DNA of 64,000 bases from Rhabditophanes sp. KR3021 (Eukaryota; Nematoda; Chromadorea; Rhabditida; Alloionematidae), in contig CAUJLY010000003.1 of assembly GCA_963281155.1 (NCBI GenBank), forward strand, positions 1,488,001 through 1,552,000, in the 5' to 3' direction. Below the pieces are notes generated by a model. The model saw nothing but the letters and a program-made list of their open reading frames with translations, did not search any database and was not told the DNA's origin. The position numbers and the translations under genes are program-made. Shown piece after piece: positions 51,421 to 64,000 of the stretch. The first letter of the stretch is position 1; every line of letters starts with the position of its first letter.

Positions 51421-54400
51421 ATGGTTACACGTAAACGTAAAACTGAGCCTCAAACGAGTGATGAAATCTTACCTGAAATCAAGGTAGAAAAGCAAATGAA
51501 AATCGAAGCTCCTATTGACAGAGAAAATGAAAAGAAGAAATTGACTGCGCTATTCGAACAGAAAAGTTTAGGTCTTCTATGTGGACCAATCGGGTGTGGA
51601 AAAACTAAATTAGTCAAAGAAATGTCACAAGAAATGAAACTTGGCTTTAATGTCTTTCAAATGTCAGACCAATTAGATGCTCGCGCTTTGTTTGGTTTTT
51701 ACCATTGCACAGATGTCTTAGGAGAATTCGTCTGGAAGTCATCCGATTTTACAAGAGCCTTGTCCAAGGAAGGAATAATTTTGTTGGAAGATCTCGAATT
51801 AGCACCTGTCGATCTAATTTCGTCTATCATGGATTTGTGCAGAGAAAGGAGTGTTAAGATGGTCTCGGGTAAGTAAATTATTCATTAAATTAGAAAGGGT
51901 GACAATATATATAAATAAGTTGCTTATGAAGATTTTCTTAAATTAACACGCTGATTGGCATCTAAGAACTCCTGAAGGTTGATTGTGCTACCTGATTCTT
52001 CTTTTCTGGAAACATATGTATTTTTGACAATGGCATAAGTTAGTTTTCCGGAGTCGCTGTTAGTAACATTGTAGCTGCAATAATCAATTAGGATGTCTTC
52101 GATGTTCTTGGCATGGTCTTCTGAGGCATAAGTCTTTTTCAAGACTATCATTTTTTTATCAGCAGTGAAGACGTTGTGCATCGCCTTCTTCTTATCATCA
52201 AACAAAAACTCCCAACTAACATTTTTGTTGTAGTTACATTTGTGCAGAGACATCCCATTTTTGATGCCTACACTCCTTTTCTCGGATTCTCAGACATTAT
52301 AGACTAAATAACATCAAAAATGAGGCGATGTTGTGGCAACTGAGATAAATAGCAATTAAATTAGGGCTTAAAATGAGAACACTTGAAATGCCTTTCAGCT
52401 AATATTTATATTTCGAATGAGCAAGGTATAAAAAGCAATTAGTACACAGTCACAGCATTCTGAAAAATATTAAACATCTATTATATTAATACTAACATGT
52501 TGGAATGCTTCAGGTGAATTCATTCATTTAAATGGGAACTGCAAGATATTGGCATCAATGAGAAGTGACATCACCACTCCTATTGAAGTTAATTCGTTGT
52601 TAGCAAGTTTGCCATTCAGAGTCACTTTACCTGCTTTTGCCAAAGCTGAATTACTGTCTATTATTAATTCCAAGTACCCGGGTTTGCTTCATGTTTCAAG
52701 TAGATTAGTAGAAATCTTCGAAATTGTGTCTGCAGAGTTGATGGCTAAGCAACCAAGAGGACGGCAATTGATATCGAAGTAAGTTGATAATGTTTGTTAT
52801 TTTTAATCATCTTCTTAGGGATTTATTCCGCGCTTGCAAAAGAATAGAGAATCTCAGACATACTGAAAAGGAGAAAGTATTAATGGAGTTAATTGATACA
52901 TGGGTAATGTTCGTCACCAACAAAGAATTGGCTCTCAAATTAGCTAAACTGATCGGTGGTCATTTTACAATTCCCGAAACACAAACAGAGACCATGTTCA
53001 GAATCTGCAAACCTGACATTTCACCTATTACCGCCAATCCTATCCACGTAGGCCGCATTGCCCTTCCAAAACACAGAACCAATGTCATCAAGACCAAAAA
53101 CATCTCCTATGGGATGACCAAAGACCTTTGTCAACTAATGGAGAGAATCGCTGCCTGTGTCTACTATAAGGAACCAATCCTTTTGTCAGGAGAAACCGGA
53201 GTAGGAAAGACTAGTGGAATCCAAACTATCGCCAAGTATTTGAATGCTAATCTCAAAGTAGTTAACTTGTCACAACATTCAGAATCTTCTGATCTGATTG
53301 GAGGGTACAAGCCTGTGTCTCAGATGCAGCTTTTGTTGCCAGTCAGAGAGACCTTCTTGGATACTTTTAAGAAAAGCTTTGACTTTAGCAAAAATGAAAG
53401 ATTGTTGAAGAATTTCGATGCTCTAATTGACAAAGGAAGATGGGATCATGCTCTTGAATTTATCAATATGACTGCTCAAAGAGCCATCAAGGCTAACAAG
53501 CACATTGTTGAATGGGCCAAGTTAAAAGCTCGTGTTGAAAGAATGAAGATTTCCCTTGAATCCTCCACCTTTCCTTTTGCTTACATCAAAGGAATCGTGG
53601 CTGAAGCTGCTGAAAAGGGAGATTGGCTGCTTGTTGATGAAATCAATCTTAGTTCCTCTGAATGCCTCGATGCCATCGTGCACGTTCTTGACGAAACCGT
53701 CAAACTACACAAAGACTTTCGACTATTTGCTTGCATGAATCCAGCCACTGACGAAGGAAAAAGAAACCTACCTGTTGGAGTTAGGTCTCGTTTCACTGAA
53801 TTTTACGTCCACGAAACAGATGAAGATTCTCAACTTGCCGAGATCGTCAAGAACTACATTCCTTCAATTAAAGCCAGTGAAATGAATATAGTTATTCAAT
53901 TTTACAAGTCAGTAAGAGTAGAATTTCCCGGGATGTTTTCGCTTAGAAATTTGTGCAGAAGTTTGTCTGTTGCTAGTGACAATATTTACAGCAATGTTAT
54001 GTATTCGATCTACGATGCTATTTCCATGGCTTTCACCTCCAATTTGTCTATTATTGAAAGAGCTAAGATGGTTGGAATTATTGAGAAGTTCTTCTCCAAG
54101 AAAGAAGTCCAGATTATCTCGCCACTTGAGAAGGATAAGGCCTGGTTGAAAGTAGAAGGATACTACATTAAGAAGGGCAACAATGAACTTAAGGAGGATG
54201 CTCGTTACGTCATCACCAAAAGTGTTAAAGAAAATTTGGGTCAAGTTGCTCGCTTAATCAGCAGCGGCAGATTTCCTACTCTCCTTGAAGGCGAAACCAG
54301 TGCTGGAAAAACTTCGATGATTCTTTATCTTGCCAAAATCACTGGCAACAAGGTTCATCGTATCAACAATCACGAGTACACCGACATTCAAGAATACATC

Positions 54401-57400
54401 GGAAACTACCAACCGAATGAAGAAGGGAAACTGCAATTTAAGGAAGGAGCTTTGCTTGAAGCCGTCAGAAGAGGGGAATGGGTCATTCTCGATGAACTCA
54501 ATCTCGCACCATCTGATGTTCTTGAAGCGCTCAATAGATTACTTGACGACAATAGAGAATTATTTGTGTCTGAGACTAATGAGACAGTCAAAGCTCATCC
54601 TAACTTCCGTTTGTTTGCTACTCAAAATCCCGTTGGCTCTTATGCCGGTAGAAAGAGACTTTCGAGAGCTTTTTTGAACAGGTTCGTCGTACTTAGATTC
54701 GATCACGTACCAATGGACGAATTGGTTGAAATCATTGAGCATCGTTGTATTGTTCCCAAATCCAATGCCGTTAAGATGGTTCAAGTTCTCACAAAGCTAA
54801 GAAACAGAAGAAGTTTAAGCGGAATTTTTTCAGCTAGTGATGGTCTCATGACATTGCGAGATGTTTTTAGATGGGCTCATAGATTAGCTGCTAGTGGAGA
54901 TGAAGGAAATGACTGGAAACAATGTTTGGCTGATCACGGATACTTTTTGCTTGCTGGGAGATGTAGGAAGGCAGAAGATGAAGTTGCCATTATCCACGCT
55001 CTGGAAGAACATTTTAGAGTCAAGATAAATTTGGAAACTCTGTTTTCGCAGACATCTGTTTACATGCCTAAATTTGTTATTGAAGCTATGGAAAAGGACG
55101 CAAACAAAAATATTATTCTCACGGAGGGAATGCGCAGAATGCTCGTATTAGCTTACCAAGCTTGGAGATTCGATGAGCCTGTTTTGCTGGTCGGAGAAAC
55201 TGGTAAGTTTTAGCTATTTGATGATTCAATTATTTTAATTTAATTGTTCAGGTTGCGGTAAAACAACCCTCTCCCAATTACTCAGCTCAAACCAGATGCT
55301 CTCCATCAATTGTCACGAAAGAACTGAAACCAGTGACTTCCTTGGGAGAATCCGACCAATGGATGGTGCTTTCAAATGGGTAAATGGAGTAGTTGTCGAA
55401 GCAATGTTAGAAGGAAAAAGCATCTTAATCGATGAAATTTCACTTGCTGCCGACAGTGTCTTGGAGAGACTTAATCCACTTCTCGAATCAAGCAGGCAAT
55501 TGATTCTAAATGATTCTGGAGATACTGAGGCCATTATTGCTAAAGAAGGTTTCCAAATCATAGCTACCATGAATCCAGGAGGTGATTATGGAAAGAAGGA
55601 ACTATCAAAAGCTTTAAGAAACAGATTTACCGAAGTTTGGTGCAAGTCAACTTATACCGCGGGAGAATATGAGACTATCATTCAAAACCGTCACAATCAA
55701 CTCGTCCTTAAGAAATTGATTAAGCCAGAGACGCTTAAGTTGGTTTCGGGTGTGATTGTCAAATTCTTTTCGTTCTTTAACGATCAATACAAACACATTT
55801 TCCGCTTCCCATTCTCAATTCGTGATATTGTGTCTGCTGGAGAAATGTTTGAAGCTTGTTACCTGAAGAAAATCGATACTACTACTTCAGTTTATCATTC
55901 GTTCTGTTCTACGCTGTTCGATTCATTCGGAATTATGGCTGCCCGCAACTCAATTGACATTGAGGGTATTAAAGTTACCTGTTTGTCACGACTAACGCAA
56001 ATATTATCTGAAGCTGGCTTGTCCGTTGAAAGCTTCAACGAAACTGTATCAAATAGCTGTGTCCCTGTTCAAATCACTGAATACGGTCTCTCCATCCAGC
56101 CCTTTGAAATTCTAATGGGAAAATATGAACAGAAAACGTCAAAAACATTCAGTTTCGACGCCCCAACCTGCAACAAGAACATCCTCCGTTTAGCACGTGC
56201 TCTATTAGTGAACAAACCCATCATGTTAGAAGGTTCGCCTGGAGCTGGAAAAAGTTCAACTGTGATGGCATTAGCTGATGCCACTGGCCACAAATTAATC
56301 CGCCTCAACTTGTCTGACCAAACTGACTTATGCGATTTATTCGGAAGTGACATTCCAATTACCGTCGAAGATGGAACCACTTCATTCCAATGGCAAGATG
56401 GACCAGTCCTAAAAGCTATCAAAGAAGGATGCTGGATTTTGTTAGATGAAATGAATTTGGCTTCACAAAGTGTATTGGAGGGGTTAAACTCCTGTTTTGA
56501 TCACAGAAAAGAGCTTTACATCGCTGAACTGTCGAAGACATTTGATATTGGAGATTCCGATTGTCGTTTCTTTGCTTGCCAAAATCCGAAAGGACAAGGA
56601 GGTGGCAGAAGAGCTTTACCGAAATCGTTCATTAATAGATTTACTTCTATTTATGTTGATGAATTGACTCCAACTGATTTTGAATTGGTCTTGCAAAAAA
56701 GTAATCCTCATTTGAGTCAACAGGTTACTGCTAAAATGGTAGCCTTGAACTCGTCCATTGTTGAAAATATCTCTAAAGGGTGGTTTCCTGAAGGTTCACC
56801 TTTCGAATTCAATCTTCGTGATTTATTAAGATGGGCTAATTGCCTTGAAAAAGACTCTGATATCTCTAAAGGTTACCAGATTCTGTACATGTCAAGAATG
56901 AGAAATGACGTCGACAGAACAAAGATGAAGGACATTTATGAATCTATCTTTGAAATGACGCTGTTGCCTTTGGTGCCTGTAGTTAGATGCGTTGATGATA
57001 ACATTTGGATTGGAAATGAACAACTTGGTGATCAAGAAACAAGTGCCTCAATTGTAGGGAACAACAAAATTCTCTTATCCTCTCAATTGAGCACAATTCA
57101 AAAACTTTTGTCAGTCGTCAATTCAAATTGGTTAGCTTTGCTAGTCGGACCTAGTTTCATTGGAAAAAGAACTTTGGTAGAAGTTTTGGCTAGTATGCAT
57201 GGACGTCAATTGAAACATATGCGTTTAACTGCTAATACTGATGCCTTGGAGTTACTAGGATCTTATGAGCATTTGTCTGAAGGACTTAACTTTACTGCTT
57301 TGAAGAATGAGTATGTCAAGACTATTATGCATCTCGGAATGGAGCCTTCTTTGATAAAGGAAGCTAAAGTTGCTGAGGATGTTCTTCAATTGAGACTGAA

Positions 57401-60400
57401 TTTGCAATGCATTTTGGCTATTCATGATGAAGGGGAAACTAAAGAAGCCCTTGCCACATTTGAGCTTCAATTTGCCAATTCTAGCCTAAGATTCGAATGG
57501 AAAAATTCAGTATTCCTCAATGCTTATCTGAACGGAGACTGGATCATCCTTGAAAATGTTAATTGTTGCAGCGGAGCCGTTTTGGACAGACTCAACACTT
57601 GTCTTGAAAGTGACGGAGAACTCACTTTACCTGAACATTCTGGCGATGGAGATGCTATAATCAAAGCTCACAAGAACTTCCGCGTCTTCTTCACTATGAA
57701 TCCCCAATTCGGAACCTTATCAAGAGCCATGAGAAATCGTTCAGTCGAAATGTTCGTAGGCGAAGATGATGCTTGGTGGAACAACATTAATGATAAATTG
57801 AATTTAATGCCTCTCAAAGTTTATCAAGTCAACGATCACGAAATTTCTACTCGTGCAGCTCCTCTCATTGGGAATCTAAATGTAGTAGACACATTAAATT
57901 TCGCTGCTATTACTAAGAAATTAGGAGAAGACATCTTGTCAGATGACATCGACATGGAAAGTGATATGGAACATACAACCATCAAATACTTAGTTCCTTC
58001 TAATCAATTAGCAAACCAATTCCCTGAATGGCAAACTCAAGTTTGGCGGTTTGTTTCTAAAGAAGACCAAATCAGTGGAATCTTGTGGTGTCTTTTCTCA
58101 TTTAATGGGAAAGACGCTGATGGATTTTACCGTTACTTGATTTCCACTTTCGATCAAGTTGATAAAGGAACTATTGATGGGTTGGTACAAAATTTCAAAA
58201 CAATCCAGGGGTATGTTGATCGGAGAATCTTCAAACTAACGAATGATCCAATTCCTACCCAAGATCGCATTTTGGATGATATTTCAATGAATGCGTTTTC
58301 AATTTGGTGCCACGACAATGTCAAGAATCTTGACCTATCTGAGTCTTCCTACTACACAATGAGTTGCAAGGCGAATGAAGGGCAACTTACTATCAATAAA
58401 ACAACTAGTCCTGTCCTGCTTCATATTGCCCCATTTGTAAATGAATTGGTCAAGTTTATTTCCTCTTCCAAGAACCACAAAGAAAAAGATGTCGTTGAGT
58501 TTATAGACTTGATGACTAAAGTTGTTCTTTTCGTCCAATGTAATTATGAAGATAAATCAGAAGTCTTTGGATTGTGGGCCACTCAAATCGTTTGGGAGTC
58601 TATCAATCATGGGGTCTTTACGTCCCTTGGTAAAGATTTGGAATTATCCAGACTCCGATCCCGTATCAATGAATTCTGGTCCAAGGAGGATCGAGACAAT
58701 GTTGCTATCTTCAATGAAATTCGTAAAACCTACGCAATCTGCAATCCCTACGAAGAAGCTAACGAGGGAGTTGGTTTGAAGCATGCTTTACTTGCTAACA
58801 ATCACGCGGAAATGGCTAGTAGAGCTAGACTAGACAATACGTTACGTGGATCTTCACTAATTCAATCTTTGGACATGGTTACTGATTGTACAAACTTCAG
58901 GTAAGTCGTAAATAAAATGCTTATTTATGTAGAACAACTAAATGCTAGAGCCAAAGCACATGTAAGGTTGTCTCAATCTTTACATTTTAAGTGCTCATCA
59001 ACTAATATTGAACAACTTTTAAACGCATGCGACAATTTCTAATACTCTACCTAATTTTAATATACTTTAGGCAACTAATCAGAGAAAGCGACATTGAATG
59101 CTCTCAATTTCCTGGACTTCTGTTTGCTCAATCTATCGAATGGGTTAATGAAGGAGATGAAAGAATTTTCTATTTACTTTCTTTCCTTAACTCCGATTGT
59201 GGTGTTTTGGACTTTGTATCAGCTGATAAGAATATCTCTATCGTAGACACTCCAATTGTTTCGGAATTGATGTCGAACATCTGGAAAAACCTTCGCTTCA
59301 ATAATTCATTCAAGGAGATATCTCTGGGAGATTTCGAAAAGTCAATGGCTAATATCAAGCAATTCTACAATATTTTCTGGAGCAATTGTCGAGGATTTAC
59401 CAAGTTGTCAGTTGAAATAAGAAATGAGTTGGTCGAGATTGTTACTTTCTACTATGAACGTTCAACTGAAGCCATGAAGAAGACGTTCTTTGAATCCATT
59501 TTGAGAAAACTGGCTGAAGCAGGAAACCAAAATTCAGATTCTTTCTGGTCGGCCATTTTATCTGTTGGTTTACACTTGGTTAAGTCATTCAATCCACCAA
59601 TGTGTCTTATTGATCCACTTCTATTTGATCAAATTACGGTCAAAATGTGGAAAGCTCAGCTCACCTTAACCTCAAGATTAGTCGACGTCTTCAACAATTA
59701 CATGCAACTTACAACTAATTTCACCGATAAAGAAGCTTTCAAAGTTAGTCAGTTTCCTCTATTACACGGCCTACTCGCCAAGAGTCAATCAACAACAAAC
59801 GCTATTGAAGAATTGGATGTTACTGACCAATACTACAGACCTGCTTATGCGGTTTTTGAAGACATGAAGCGTGAACTTAGGAACTTTACTTCTCTAGTTG
59901 TCGAGAGATACCAAATCATGACTCAGCATATTGTGAATGAAGATTGGCGTTCTCAACCTACTGAATCCATCCGAATGCTCAAAAACCAAGTAAACTCGTT
60001 TGTTCTGAATGTTGCTGGTTTCAAAAACCTCTGCCAAAACTACACGGATATTCCAGATTTGATTGTACCTTATTTGAGTGCAATTAATATTTTCTGCTTA
60101 TCAGCAAATGTATTCTGCTCCCGCATGTCAGCTTACCTTGAAAATCTTGAAATCACTGTCAAATCTCAACTACCAAAGGACATTGATCTTCACAACTTGA
60201 TTAAGACTCATCATATTAGTGATTCTCTGAGAAAATGGATGATTTCAGAGTGGTCTCTTTTGCCAATCCAGTTCCAGTACCGATTCGTTTTGAATACCGT
60301 TAATACTGGTGCCACTTACGACAAGACACCCCTTGATTGGGTTTACAACAAATGGAAGTTATGGCATGAAGCCCACAATGAAAAGATCAAGAAATTGTTT

Positions 60401-63400
60401 GTCTACAGACAAAAGGGTGTAGCCGAAGGAGACGAAGAAGCTATAGATGAGGAAGATTTTGACATCAAAGAATTGCTGCCAGATTATTCGAATGAAGAGT
60501 TCTTGGATGAAACTATCAAGGTATCTGATGAAGCTTTGATAAATGAACCTAGCCTCAATGGACAGCAAATGATTGAGTTATTGTATGCATTTATTGGGGA
60601 AGATATTGAATACAAGACACTGGAGGCAGATAATCTTTATTTGCCGGCTTTGTACCTGACTAATCATTTGATTGCTAGTGGTCGTTTGAATATCGACAAT
60701 GAGGAGTCAACGATTGACGGACATATCATTAATATTCACAAAATGATCAAAAGTGTCGAAACAAAGACTCAATCTGTTGAAATGGATTCCAAGTCTTTCA
60801 ATGTTTATCACGACAATATCCCTAAGGAGACATTGAATTCTATCACAGCTGTCAAGGCTCTTCAAAGCAGAATTCTTGAATTGAAGGAGGAATATGACGA
60901 CAATTCGACTTTGATTGATATTTTGGATTGCATTGAAAAGTATTTGGGGTGCTCTTCAAACTTGCCACTCATGTTGCTTGCCTCTCGAATCGAGAAAATA
61001 TTAGATGTATGTGAGACTTGGCAGAAGATTGCTGATCGTGCTCATTCAATTCTCGTGCAAACGGAACCCCTCAAGAAACTTCTTCTCGAATGGAGAAAGA
61101 TGGAAGTATTGTGTTGGAAGGATATTATTAAGAGAGTCCACTTCGAAAACAATCAAATGACTTTCCTTCAAGCCTTTCCCTTAATCGACTCATTCCACAC
61201 TTGCTTGAATGTGGCCAAGGACAAGAAAATCGGAACTAATCTTGAAAGAAACCAGAACTCAGCCAAGAATCTCTTAGCTGCTTTAATCGACTGGTTGAAT
61301 AACTCTACTTTAACTGATTACCAAGCAAGATTAAAGAGTGCTACACTTTTGTCTAAATATATTCAATTCTATCTTAAGCACCACAAAGTCAAGAATCCTG
61401 AACCTTTCGAAGATTTGATCCAGAAGATGTACTCTGTTGAAAGACATTTCCGTCAATTCGAGCCTGTCATCACAAGGAAACTAAAGGACTCTACTTCAAT
61501 GATTGAAAATGACTTGAAAGAATTCGTTGACTTGCTTCGCTTCAATGACCTAAATCTCTGGAGTGTGAAGGCTTCCATCAAGAAAGCCCATGGACAATTA
61601 TTCAATTTCGTCAAGAGATACAAGGTCGTTTGCAAGTTGTCTATTTTGGATATCTTGGATATACCTATGGAGCCAGAATATGAACATCTGTTGGAAAGTG
61701 ACTATGATTTGCCTAAAGAAGCTTTGAGTAAGGCTACTGATTTGGTTGTTGCTTCAAAGATTACTAAAGACATGCTTGTTAAGATGGTAGATATTATCAA
61801 GAGAGATGATATGATACACTTGATTAGTTTCGTCATGCATTGCGACAAGTTAATTAAGACTTCTATTAATTATGTTGGAACTGATGAGGAGAAGGAAAAG
61901 CAACAAGGAAGAGCCGTTTTTGACAGACAAAAGATGTTTTCTCTGTTGATCAAGAAGTGTACAGCCATTGGCTTAAATTCTCGTAAGGGAATGACAGTTA
62001 ATGCTGAAAAGCTTAGTATTGCCTCTATCTTGGAGGTTCAAATGAAGTATTCCCACGAAAATGATATTATTGAGAAATTACTGAGACACGCTGCCTCTTC
62101 GAGAAATGCTCTCGTCAAACTTACGACTAAAGCCAATGACCAAATCAAACCTTTCGTGATGAACCATGTCAAGGGGATTTCTGAATACGGACTCTTCTAC
62201 GCGACTAATGCTGCTCAGACCGCTGAAAAGATTGCCAAGACCAAATATGATTTGGAACATTTATCCAAATTCTTAAAAATCAGCGAGAAGAACTACCAAC
62301 TCGAGAAGAAACAATTTGAGCATGCCACTTTTACAAAGTGCGTCCAAAAAGCCTCTACACATTGCTCTCAACTTTCAATCACAGCAAATAACTTAGTCAA
62401 TTTATTGCAAAGTTCGCCGGACCAAGAAAGCAACAAATTATTTGATGATGACAAACTGTCAAATCTTCACAAGAAACATCCCGAGTACAAAGGATTGGTT
62501 GATACTGCTAAGAAGTGCAAGTCAGTTGTCAATGCCTTGGTTGACTTCGTTCAGAATAAGGTACCGAAGAATGGTGATTATTGTTGTAAGGTTTGGAATT
62601 TCAATGAAACTACGATCATTGTCGAGAATGTTAGTAAGAGAATTGGGGAATTGAGCGCCTGTGCTTCAAAATTGTCTGGTTGGACTCCTTTGTATGTTGA
62701 AGATATGGCGGAAATTTGTAAGAATATTTCTGAGTCGTTCGAGATGGAAACCAACAATCAAGAAAAGCAAACTTTGTGGGATGAAGTCGACAATGCCAAA
62801 CTCTGCATTCAAAACATCTACAAAGTCGTCAACTCTCAGATCGAAGACATTACCGTCGGCAAAAAGTTCAATCACAACCCAATCGATGATGTCAAAAGAA
62901 TTCTCGAAGGCGTCAACACTATCACGGCTCCTGTCCAAGATTACATGGATTTAGTGAAGAAAATCATCGATGGTGGTTTAATTGAAGATGGATCTATTAA
63001 AAAAGCCTCCGACACATGCCAACTTATTATGAAGATGTATGACAACTTTGATCGGATTATCTCCGAATTCATGAAAGAGCTTTTGATCTTTTATGTTTCT
63101 TTTGAAAACTTCGCCTATACCTTGCTTGAGAAAGGTTTTGTTAATACCATTCCTAAAGAAGAGGATGGCGAAACTAGAGAAGGAAAGAATCCACAAGGAG
63201 GAGAAAATGCCGGGATGGGTGAAGGTCAGGGGGAAAATGATGTTTCGGATCAAATTGAAGAAAGTGGACAGCTCGAAGGTTTGCAGGGAGAAAAGGAAGA
63301 AAAAGCTGAGAATGCTCCCGAAAAGCAAAAAGACAATGAAAAGCCTATTGATGTGGAAGATGAATTTGCTGCAGATCTCGAAAATATGGACATGGATGAG

Positions 63401-63941
63401 AATGACGAAAATCAGGATGACAACGACGATAAGGATGATGGCAAAGAACCTGAAATGGATTGGAATAAGGGAGACATCGAGGAACCTGAAGAGAAACAAC
63501 TAGATCCTGAACTTTGGAATAAGCCCGAAGAAGAAGACGAAAAGGACATCGACGAGGGAAATGAAGGTGTCAATGAAGAGACCGATGACTTTGGAGCGAG
63601 AGATGAAAATTCTGCTAATTTGCCTGAGAAAGATGAAGCCAAGCCAACGGAGGGAGAGGATGAAGAAGATGGCGAAGATGGTGACGAGAAAAAGACTGAT
63701 GAAAAGGATGAAGGAAAGGATGGAGACACAGATGAAGAAGATCATCTTGAAAATATGAATGAATGCGACGCCAATGATTCTGACATCGATGATAACATGA
63801 GTGTTGGCCAAGATACCGAACAAATCGACGATCCTCTAAATGAAAATCAAGAAGAGCCAATGGATGCGGCTGAGTTGGAGAAAGATGAAAATGAACAAAC
63901 CGCAGAAGATTTACCTCCAGAGATGGAGATGGTCAATGATG
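51421..63941 (+). CDS. MDN1: Midasin (Rea1), giant AAA+ 60S-assembly ATPase; 3' end beyond window
   Basis: Exons 51421-51868, 52514-52778, 52819-55202, 55252-58900 and 59071-63941 join in phase to 3,872 residues. A GTAAGT donor at 63942 leads out of the window. Six AAA modules carry these Walker A motifs: GPIGCGKT (55-62), GETGVGKT (about 362), GETSAGKT (about 730), GETGCGKT (about 1033, split by an intron), GSPGAGKS (about 1360) and GPSFIGKR (about 1667). The last lacks the Ser/Thr after Lys and should not hydrolyse ATP, consistent with reports that AAA1 and AAA6 are inactive. Walker B motifs such as WLLVDEINL, WVILDELNL and WILLDEMNL follow. A long helical linker and an Asp/Glu-rich tail (from about 3610) come next. 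The MIDAS domain that pulls on Rsa4 and Ytm1 must lie downstream. Intron 1 holds an antisense ORF. Confidence 0.97.
51924..52253 (-). CDS. Unknown 109-residue protein nested antisense in midasin intron 1
   Basis: ATG 52253 to stop at 51924, intronless, wholly inside the 645-bp first intron of MDN1, which is about 15 times longer than the usual intron here. The protein starts MSLHKCNYNKNVSWEFLFDD and has a strand-helix look in the middle (KMIVLKKTYASEDHAKNIEDILIDYC), ending basic. No leader, membrane helix or known motif. Composition is balanced and hydrophobics are well spaced, and the unusual host intron length supports a real gene. I could not identify it. Confidence 0.5.
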   Translation of the reverse strand: MSLHKCNYNKNVSWEFLFDDKKKAMHNVFTADKKMIVLKKTYASEDHAKNIEDILIDYCSYNVTNSDSGKLTYAIVKNTYVSRKEESGSTINLQEFLDANQRVNLRKSS

Positions 63942-64000
63942 GTAAGTAAAATTGAGGGTCTAAAAAAGTGAAATAGTAACTTTATTAAAAATAAGCACTT

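Noticed and set aside
62978..63860. Long antisense frames rich in Ser, Phe and Ile over the end of midasin
   Set aside because: They are the mirror of the Asp/Glu-rich tail codons (GAA/GAT give TTC/ATC) and carry no independent signal.
1..64000. CRISPR arrays, prophage, intact transposon or viral insertion
   Set aside because: No regular spaced repeats, integrase, reverse transcriptase or long terminal repeats were seen. The genome is eukaryotic.

Overview
This is nuclear DNA of a nematode. The evidence is an RPS25 whose N-terminus and C-terminus look like the Caenorhabditis form, two proteins resembling the nematode fatty-acid/retinol-binding (FAR) family, a nematode-type serpentine receptor of the Sra/Srab/Sre kind, a vWA-vWA-C-type-lectin secreted protein, a DUF1679/CHK-type kinase, and a nematode-like 5S rRNA. 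Most introns are 37-60 bp with GTAAG donors and TTTTAG/TTTCAG acceptors, and many start codons sit directly behind a perfect splice acceptor, as expected with spliced-leader trans-splicing. Intergenic DNA is very AT-rich. I cannot name the species. All gene models were joined by hand from splice signals and reading frame. There is no transcript support.

Layout. 0-6.2 kb: a SETD4-like methyltransferase divergent from RPS25, a fossil hAT-like transposase piece, a secreted nematode protein, a FAR-like protein, and an SRSF3/7-type SR factor with an apparent poison exon. 7.3-12.1 kb: two tandem intronless paralogues of unknown function, then a small Cys-rich single-pass membrane protein. 14.1-19.4 kb: a 7TM receptor, a UBASH3-like histidine phosphatase and a STARD3-like sterol-transfer protein. 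22.3-24.8 kb: core-1 galactosyltransferase C1GALT1, whose 910-bp intron holds an antisense gene candidate. 26-33.7 kb: tRNA-Arg(TCG), a CHK-like kinase, an RPLP0 processed pseudogene, an unknown coiled-coil protein, CNDP2 dipeptidase and a second FAR-like protein. 34.2-40.9 kb: the vWA/lectin gene, another unknown coiled-coil protein, and a compact ERCC1-NUBP1-OXSM cluster that looks like an operon.

41-49.5 kb is a degenerate stretch. It holds an LRR-family fragment with a minisatellite, a TPR fragment, one short acidic gene, a TGA-interrupted gene, a frameshifted GlcNAc-transferase, a frameshifted Cys-rich gene, tRNA-Asp(GTC) and a lone 5S rRNA gene. From 49.8 kb the sequence returns to housekeeping genes. 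SEC11 and RPB7 lie on the minus strand as a probable operon. Divergent from them is the giant AAA+ ribosome-biogenesis ATPase midasin (MDN1/Rea1), about 3,870 residues of which fit before the window ends, with another small antisense gene in its first intron.

I found no prokaryote-like system, CRISPR array or intact mobile element. The least explained coding material is the intronless LRR-like pair and its fragment, the two intron-nested antisense genes, and two nematode coiled-coil proteins.
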